From: an uncultured Rhodocyclaceae bacterium
GTDB lineage: Bacteria > Pseudomonadota > Gammaproteobacteria > Burkholderiales > Rhodocyclaceae
Length of the DNA stretch: 20,262 nucleotides
Direction of reading: 5' to 3'
Assembly: GCA_903950295.1 (NCBI GenBank)
Contig: CAJBAP010000038.1
Location: 1-20,262, forward strand
Part shown: positions 16,365 to 20,262 of the stretch, one piece after another
How the letters are laid out: the number at the start of each line of letters is the position of its first letter
How positions within the stretch are numbered: position 1 is the first letter of the stretch
Notes under the pieces: generated by a model
Seen by the model: the letters and a program-made list of their open reading frames with translations, nothing else
Databases searched by the model: none
What the model was told of the DNA's origin: nothing
Made by a program: the position numbers and the translations under genes

Positions 16365-17425
16365 CGTTGTAAGGCCCAGCTGACGTGCTCGCGTAACAGC
16401 GCGGAGGGATGATCCTGCCGTGCGGTTAGCGCCGCAACGATTTCGGGCGTCGCCGGGGCATTTTCCAAAGCGCTCAATGCGTTCCCCAACGCCACGGCAA
16501 TATTCCGCAACCAGCGTTCGTGGCCAATGCGACGGATCGGTGAGCCAACCAGTCGTTCATTGAAGTCGTTTTCGCTCCAGCCAAACAGTTCGACCAGCGT
16601 TGCGCTATCGAGTCCGTGACGGGGCGCGAAATCCGCCTCGCGCGTCACTGGCGCAAAACGGTTCCATGGACAAGCCAGCTGGCAGTCATCGCAGCCGTAG
16701 ATGCGGTTGCCCATGAGCGGGCGCAACTCGACCGGGATGCTGCCTGCCAACTCGATGGTCAGGTAAGAAATGCAGCGGCGCGCATCGAGCCGATAGGGTG
16801 CGATGAAAGCCTGGGTCGGGCAGGCATCGAGGCAGGCGATGCAGTCACCGCAGTGCGTGCTGGTGGGGATGTCCGGCGGCAAAGGCAGATCAACGAAAAG
16901 TTCGCCGAGGAAAAACCACGAACCAACCTCGCGCGTCAGCAGCAGGGTGTGTTTGCCACGCCAACCGAGGCCGGCGTTCTGCGCCAGTTCCACCTCCATC
17001 ACCGGCGCCGAGTCGGTGAAAGCCCGATAGCTGAAATCTTCCACTTCACCCACGATACGGTCGGCCAACTTCTGCAGGCGGGCGCGCATGAGCTTGTGGT
17101 AATCGCGGCCGAGGGCGTAGCGCGAGATTACGGCATGGGTCGGATCGTCTGAAAAGTCGGCGCTGGCGGGACGGCTCATTGCAGGCCGATAATCCATGCG
17201 ACAAGTAATCACCGCCTGTGTGCCGGGCACCAGCTCGGCCGGTCGGGAACGCTTGGTGCCGTGGCGGGCCATATAATCCATCTCACCGAGGCAGCCTGCC
17301 GCCAGCCAGTCCATCATGCCGGTTTCTGCGAGGCCGAGGTCGACGCCGGCAAAGCCAACGGCGGCAAAGCCCAAGTCACTGCCCCAGTCGCGAATCTTTT
17401 CTTTCAGCCCGATCCAGTCATGCAT
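16352..17425 (-). CDS. queG: Epoxyqueuosine reductase
   Basis: This cobalamin- and Fe-S-dependent enzyme makes the last step to queuosine in tRNA (oQ to Q). The 357 residues include an N-terminal cobalamin-binding part with the proton donor Asp138 in FTDSAPVMEVELAQ and GLGWRGKHTLLL. Two [4Fe-4S] clusters follow: C192-x2-C-x2-C-x3-C202, then C218 with C245-x2-C-x3-C252. A C-terminal HEAT-like tail ends the protein. The ATG at 17425 is chosen because it gives the usual short N-terminus before IRDWGSDLGFAAVGF; the frame stays open far upstream but only across tsaE. The loop RPASADFS (85-92) is encoded by the dispersed 25-base repeat. Confidence 0.95.
   Translation of the reverse strand: MHDWIGLKEKIRDWGSDLGFAAVGFAGVDLGLAETGMMDWLAAGCLGEMDYMARHGTKRSRPAELVPGTQAVITCRMDYRPAMSRPASADFSDDPTHAVISRYALGRDYHKLMRARLQKLADRIVGEVEDFSYRAFTDSAPVMEVELAQNAGLGWRGKHTLLLTREVGSWFFLGELFVDLPLPPDIPTSTHCGDCIACLDACPTQAFIAPYRLDARRCISYLTIELAGSIPVELRPLMGNRIYGCDDCQLACPWNRFAPVTREADFAPRHGLDSATLVELFGWSENDFNERLVGSPIRRIGHERWLRNIAVALGNALSALENAPATPEIVAALTARQDHPSALLREHVSWALQRQPG
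17151..17175 (-). repeat. Dispersed 25-base repeat, copy 2 (inside queG)
   Basis: Identical over 25 bases to 7039-7063 in the DUF2069 gene, same orientation and same reading frame (RPASADF). Here it falls in a loop between the conserved DYRPAMS and HAVISRYALGRDYHK, a place where QueG proteins vary. Confidence 0.8.
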
Positions 17426-17965
17426 GCCATCGATGATACCTGTCGTGAATACTCGTTGCCCGATGAAGCGGCCACCCTCGCTCTGGGCGCGGCCCTGGGC
17501 GAGATCATGACTCAAGACCTGCGTCCCGCCGCCGTCGTTTACCTCGAGGGCGACCTCGGTGCCGGGAAAACCACGCTGGTGCGCGGACTGTTGCAAAAAG
17601 TCGGCGCTGGCGAGACGGCGAAGAGTCCAACCTACACTTTGGTTGAACCTCACGTAATTTCTGGATTAAACTTATATCACTTTGATTTTTATAGATTCAA
17701 TGTTCCTGAAGAGTTTCTCGATGCGGGGCTGGATGAATACTTTGACGACAATGGTGAAAACTGTCTCTGTCTGGTCGAATGGCCCGACCGGGCGCAGCCA
17801 TATTTGCCGTCAGCCGATTTGCACATTCGCCTGGTTCTCGATGGCGTGGGACGACGCGCGCACCTCGAGCCAGGCAGTAAACGGGGGCAGGCATGGTTGA
17901 AGCGACTGCCGCCCCTGCTGGATGGACTCGCCGCGACGTCCTCCGCTTCGCCTCCGCCAGCCTGA
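17420..17965 (+). CDS. tsaE: tRNA t6A37 biosynthesis ATPase TsaE
   Basis: This P-loop ATPase works with TsaB and TsaD in making N6-threonylcarbamoyladenosine at A37 of ANN-reading tRNAs. The 181 residues have Walker A GDLGAGKTT (44-52), SPTYTLVEPH (69-78), the conserved YHFDFYRF (86-93) and VEWPDRA (119-125). The Ala/Pro-rich end ATSSASPPPA is longer than usual because it is read through the start of amiC. The ATG at 17420 is the only reasonable start; it shares the hexamer ATGCAT with the queG start. Codons for residues 78-94 are AT-rich and rare (TTA, GGA, AGA) unlike all neighbours. A third copy of the dispersed repeat encodes KVGAGETA. Confidence 0.93.
   Translation: MHAIDDTCREYSLPDEAATLALGAALGEIMTQDLRPAAVVYLEGDLGAGKTTLVRGLLQKVGAGETAKSPTYTLVEPHVISGLNLYHFDFYRFNVPEEFLDAGLDEYFDDNGENCLCLVEWPDRAQPYLPSADLHIRLVLDGVGRRAHLEPGSKRGQAWLKRLPPLLDGLAATSSASPPPA
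17596..17620 (+). repeat. Dispersed 25-base repeat, copy 3 (inside tsaE, one mismatch)
   Basis: AAAAGTCGGCGCTGGCG, then A in place of G, then GACGGCG. It matches copy 1 at 24 of 25 positions (7040-7064). It is read in a different frame and on the opposite strand relative to the gene, giving KVGAGETA before the conserved KSPTYTLVEPH. The one change lies outside the paired parts of the internal dyad. Confidence 0.7.
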
Positions 17966-19185
17966 CGCTGCTGGTCACGCCCGTCGCCTGGGGGGCGATG
18001 GCCCCGACACTGCTGGGTGTGCGGGTCTGGCCGGCCAGTGATTACACCCGCGTTACCCTCGAATACAACACCCCCCTGAGCCAGCCGCTGAAATTTACCC
18101 AGTTGCTGTTGAAAGATCCGGATCGGCTGGTGCTCGACATTGAAGGCGTCGAATTCAACTCGGTGCTCGCCAGCTTGCCAGGCAAGATTCTCGACAGTGA
18201 CCCGCAGATTCGCCTGATCCGTGCTGGCCGCTTCAAGCCTGAAGTGGTGCGCATCGTCATCGAACTCAAGGGAGAAGTGAAGCCACAAGTGTTCAGCCTC
18301 AAGCCCGTGGGCGAATATGGCCACCGGCTGGTGCTTGATCTCTACCCCGCCGAGCCGCCCGATCCTCTGCTGGCGCTGCTGCAAAAACATGGTGGCACTG
18401 ACCCCTTCAGCCCGCCCGAGAATCGACCTGTCCGCAAGCCGGCGGCACCGGTACCCGAAATTGATCGCCTGGTTACCGTGGTGATCGATCCCGGCCACGG
18501 CGGCGAAGACCCCGGTGCGGTAGGGCACGGCGGTAGCCTCGAAAAGAATGTCACTCTCGCGATTGCCCGACGGCTCAAGGCGCGCATCGATGCCACGCCC
18601 AACATGCGTGCGCTGCTGACGCGTGATGGCGATTATTTCATCCCGCTGCAGCAACGCGTCGCCAAGGCCCGCCGTGTCAATGCCGACCTGTTCGTCTCGG
18701 TGCATGCCGATGCTTTCGTCAAGACGACGGCGCGGGGTTCTTCGGTGTTCGTCCTCTCCGAAAACGGTGCTTCGTCCTCGGCGGCGCGCTGGCTCGCCAA
18801 CAAGGAAAACGCGGCCGACCTGATCGGCGGCGTCAATCTCGGCGTGAAGGATCCGCACCTGGCGCGCACGCTGCTCGACCTGTCGCAAACGGCGACCCTC
18901 AACGACAGCCTCAAACTCGGCAAGGCTGTGCTGGGCGAGATCGGCGGCATCAACGCGCTCCACAAGGGGCACGTGGAGCAGGCCGGTTTTGCCGTGCTGA
19001 AAGCGCCTGACATTCCCTCCATCCTGGTTGAGACAGCCTTCATCTCGAATCCTGAAGAGGAAGCGCGCCTGACCGATGATGGCTATCAGGACAGGATGGC
19101 CGAAGCCCTGCTGACCGGCATGCGGCGCTACTTTGCGCAGAATCCGCCGCTCGCCAAGTCCAAGATCGCCGCAGCGGCCTTCTGA
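17893..19185 (+). CDS. amiC: N-acetylmuramoyl-L-alanine amidase, Tat-exported, AMIN + Amidase_3
   Basis: This periplasmic zinc amidase cleaves the peptide from MurNAc during septal peptidoglycan splitting. Of the 430 residues, the first ~35 form a twin-arginine signal (WTRRDVLRFASASLTLLVTP, cut near AWGA). An AMIN domain (about 40-155) targets the septum, a Pro-rich linker (about 155-190) follows, and Amidase_3 covers about 195-415. The zinc/catalytic set is present: H203 (DPGHGGEDPGA), E218 (GSLEKN), H272 (FVSVHADAF) and E381 (ILVETAFISN). Tat export is known for E. coli AmiC. The start overlaps the tsaE end by 73 bases, with GGGGGCAGGC before the ATG. The usual downstream neighbour mutL is absent. 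Confidence 0.94.
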   Translation: MVEATAAPAGWTRRDVLRFASASLTLLVTPVAWGAMAPTLLGVRVWPASDYTRVTLEYNTPLSQPLKFTQLLLKDPDRLVLDIEGVEFNSVLASLPGKILDSDPQIRLIRAGRFKPEVVRIVIELKGEVKPQVFSLKPVGEYGHRLVLDLYPAEPPDPLLALLQKHGGTDPFSPPENRPVRKPAAPVPEIDRLVTVVIDPGHGGEDPGAVGHGGSLEKNVTLAIARRLKARIDATPNMRALLTRDGDYFIPLQQRVAKARRVNADLFVSVHADAFVKTTARGSSVFVLSENGASSSAARWLANKENAADLIGGVNLGVKDPHLARTLLDLSQTATLNDSLKLGKAVLGEIGGINALHKGHVEQAGFAVLKAPDIPSILVETAFISNPEEEARLTDDGYQDRMAEALLTGMRRYFAQNPPLAKSKIAAAAF

Positions 19186-19211
19186 AGCGGACTGCTACAA
19201 TTCGCCGCTTC
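19184..19211. promoter_or_regulatory. -10 box and flanking dyad before ribF
   Basis: GAAGCGG (19184-19190) and CCGCTTC (19205-19211) are exact reverse complements with 14 bases between. TACAAT (19196-19201) lies in the middle, within GCTACAATTCG. A -35 is not evident. The predicted start is near 19208. The spacing equals that of the larger palindrome before pssA, which also frames TACAAT. Confidence 0.45.
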
Positions 19212-19236
19212 CTGTAACTGATCAAATCCAGCGTCA

Positions 19237-20172
19237 ATGCAGCTTCACCGCACCTTTCCAGCGCAGGCAGCGTCTTCCCGCGTGCTCGCCATCGGCAACT
19301 TCGACGGCCTGCATCTGGGGCACCGTGCGCTGCTTGAGCGCCTGACCGCCGCAGCGCAGCGCCACGGTCTGCCACCGGCGGTGATGACCTTCGAACCGCA
19401 CCCGCGCGAGTTGTTCTCGCCCGAGCAGGCCCCGGCGCGCCTGACGTCCTTGCGCGAAAAGCTGGCGCTGCTGGAAAGCTGCGGCATCGAAGAGGTCTAC
19501 CTGCTGCACTTCAGCCGCAAGCTGGCGGGACTGACTGCGGAAGAATTCATCGGGCGAGTCCTCGTGCAGGGCCTGGCGGTGCGCCACCTCATCATCGGTG
19601 ACGACTTCCGCTTCGGCAAGGGCCGTGCCGGCGATTTCACCATGCTGCAGGCGGCGGGGCAGCAGCACGGCTTCGATGTCGAAGCCATGCACACCATCGA
19701 AATCGGCGGCGAGCGCGTTTCCAGTTCGGCCGTGCGCGATACCTTGGCGGCAGGTGATCTCGAACACGCAGCACGGCTGTTGGGCCGACCCTACAGCATC
19801 GCCGGGCGTGTCGTGCATGGCGGCAAAATCGGGCGCAAGCTCGGCTTCCCGACCGCCAATATCCAGTTGAAACGCAAGCGGGTGGCGCTCACAGGCGTGT
19901 TCGCCGTCACCGTTTCCGGCCTCGACAAGCGCCACCTGCCCGGTGCGGCGAGTCTCGGTGTGCGCCCCACACTGGGGCAGGGGTTGCGCCCGGTGCTCGA
20001 AGTCCACTTGTTCGATTTTGACCGCGAAATCTATGGCCAGCACGTCACCGTACATTTCCTGCACAAACTGCGGGAAGAGGCGAAATACGATTCGCTCGAA
20101 GCCCTGACCGCACAGATTGCTCGCGACGTGCAGGCCACCCAGGAATATTTCTCAGGCGAACATCATGGCTGA
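19237..20172 (+). CDS. ribF: Bifunctional riboflavin kinase / FAD synthetase
   Basis: It phosphorylates riboflavin to FMN and adenylates FMN to FAD. Of the 311 residues, the N-terminal nucleotidyltransferase domain (about 1-180) has [14 protein letters not shown] (20-33), FEPHPRELF and [15 protein letters not shown], with a [10 protein letters not shown] motif (161-170). The C-terminal flavokinase domain (about 184-305) has [20 protein letters not shown] (190-209) and the catalytic Glu in [14 protein letters not shown]. It has its own likely promoter. The ribosome site is poor. The stop lies 8 bases inside the following ileS, as expected for the conserved ribF-ileS pair. Confidence 0.96.
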   Translation: MQLHRTFPAQAASSRVLAIGNFDGLHLGHRALLERLTAAAQRHGLPPAVMTFEPHPRELFSPEQAPARLTSLREKLALLESCGIEEVYLLHFSRKLAGLTAEEFIGRVLVQGLAVRHLIIGDDFRFGKGRAGDFTMLQAAGQQHGFDVEAMHTIEIGGERVSSSAVRDTLAAGDLEHAARLLGRPYSIAGRVVHGGKIGRKLGFPTANIQLKRKRVALTGVFAVTVSGLDKRHLPGAASLGVRPTLGQGLRPVLEVHLFDFDREIYGQHVTVHFLHKLREEAKYDSLEALTAQIARDVQATQEYFSGEHHG

Positions 20173-20262
20173 CCAAAAGGCTGACAAAAAAGCTGACTAT
20201 CGCAAGACCCTCAACATGCCCGACTCCCCGTTCCCGATGCGCGGCGATCTCGCCAAGCGCGA
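20165..20262 (+). CDS. ileS: Isoleucyl-tRNA synthetase, N-terminal start (cut by window edge)
   Basis: Only 32 codons are visible. After a Lys/Asp-rich lead with a repeated A-D-x-K pattern, the peptide [20 protein letters not shown] matches the start of bacterial class I IleRS (usual form [19 protein letters not shown]). The ATG overlaps the ribF end by 8 bases. The catalytic and editing domains lie beyond the window. Confidence 0.9.
   Translation, partial: MADQKADKKADYRKTLNMPDSPFPMRGDLAKR

Noticed and set aside
17261..17419. Possible 53-residue N-terminal extension of TsaE
   Set aside because: It lies antisense to queG and adds residues not seen in the family; TsaE normally starts a few residues before the LPDEAATLALG block.
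17426..17653. Possible 76-residue N-terminal extension of QueG
   Set aside because: It lies antisense to the P-loop part of tsaE and has no family similarity; the ATG at 17425 gives the normal length.
17689..18972. Open frame of 427 codons on the minus strand across amiC
   Set aside because: It mirrors amiC codon by codon in a GC-rich region, has no recognisable domain or ribosome site, and amiC carries all family motifs.

Overview
The window is a dense chromosomal segment of a betaproteobacterium. Protein character and gene order (ilvBNC-pssA-leuA, rpsP-rimM-trmD-rplS, xseB-ispA-dxs-folE2, queG/tsaE-amiC, ribF-ileS) fit this class. A Rhodocyclales-like host is my best guess but is not proven by the sequence. 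Almost all of it is core metabolism and housekeeping. I see no insertion sequence, prophage, CRISPR array, tRNA or rRNA gene. No gap between genes exceeds about 110 bases.

Layout. At the left end a DUF3619-type gene (cut by the window edge) and an ECF-like sigma factor run leftward. Divergent from them is a branched-chain amino acid block: ilvB (acetolactate synthase large subunit), ilvN/ilvH (its ACT-domain regulatory subunit) and ilvC (ketol-acid reductoisomerase). Next come pssA (phosphatidylserine synthase), a 35-codon Leu-rich short ORF and leuA (2-isopropylmalate synthase). A leftward DUF2069 membrane gene overlaps the end of leuA and is head-to-head with a yihY-type membrane gene. Then comes the translation operon rpsP-rimM-trmD-rplS. 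It ends at a near-perfect bidirectional terminator shared with the leftward block folE2, dxs, ispA, xseB (read right to left: xseB-ispA-dxs form an operon; folE2 has its own promoter).

From 14051 a three-gene rightward operon starts: a Rieske-type oxygenase alpha subunit, a STAS/SEC14-like small protein and a two-domain rhodanese/3-mercaptopyruvate sulfurtransferase. They are joined by 4-base and 1-base overlaps. This is the best candidate for a functionally undescribed unit, and it is transcribed divergently from the isoprenoid genes. Then come queG (leftward) and tsaE (rightward), whose start codons share one ATGCAT hexamer, then amiC (Tat-exported amidase, 73-base overlap with tsaE), ribF, and the first 98 bases of ileS.

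Main surprises beyond the genes: (1) a 25-base sequence occurs identically inside the DUF2069 gene and inside queG, 10 kb apart, with a third near-identical copy inside tsaE; (2) a terminator-like hairpin with a T-run lies just upstream of ilvB, where no upstream co-directional gene exists to be terminated; (3) large dyad symmetries sit around the -10 boxes of pssA and ribF; (4) a 24% GC, rare-codon patch lies inside tsaE.
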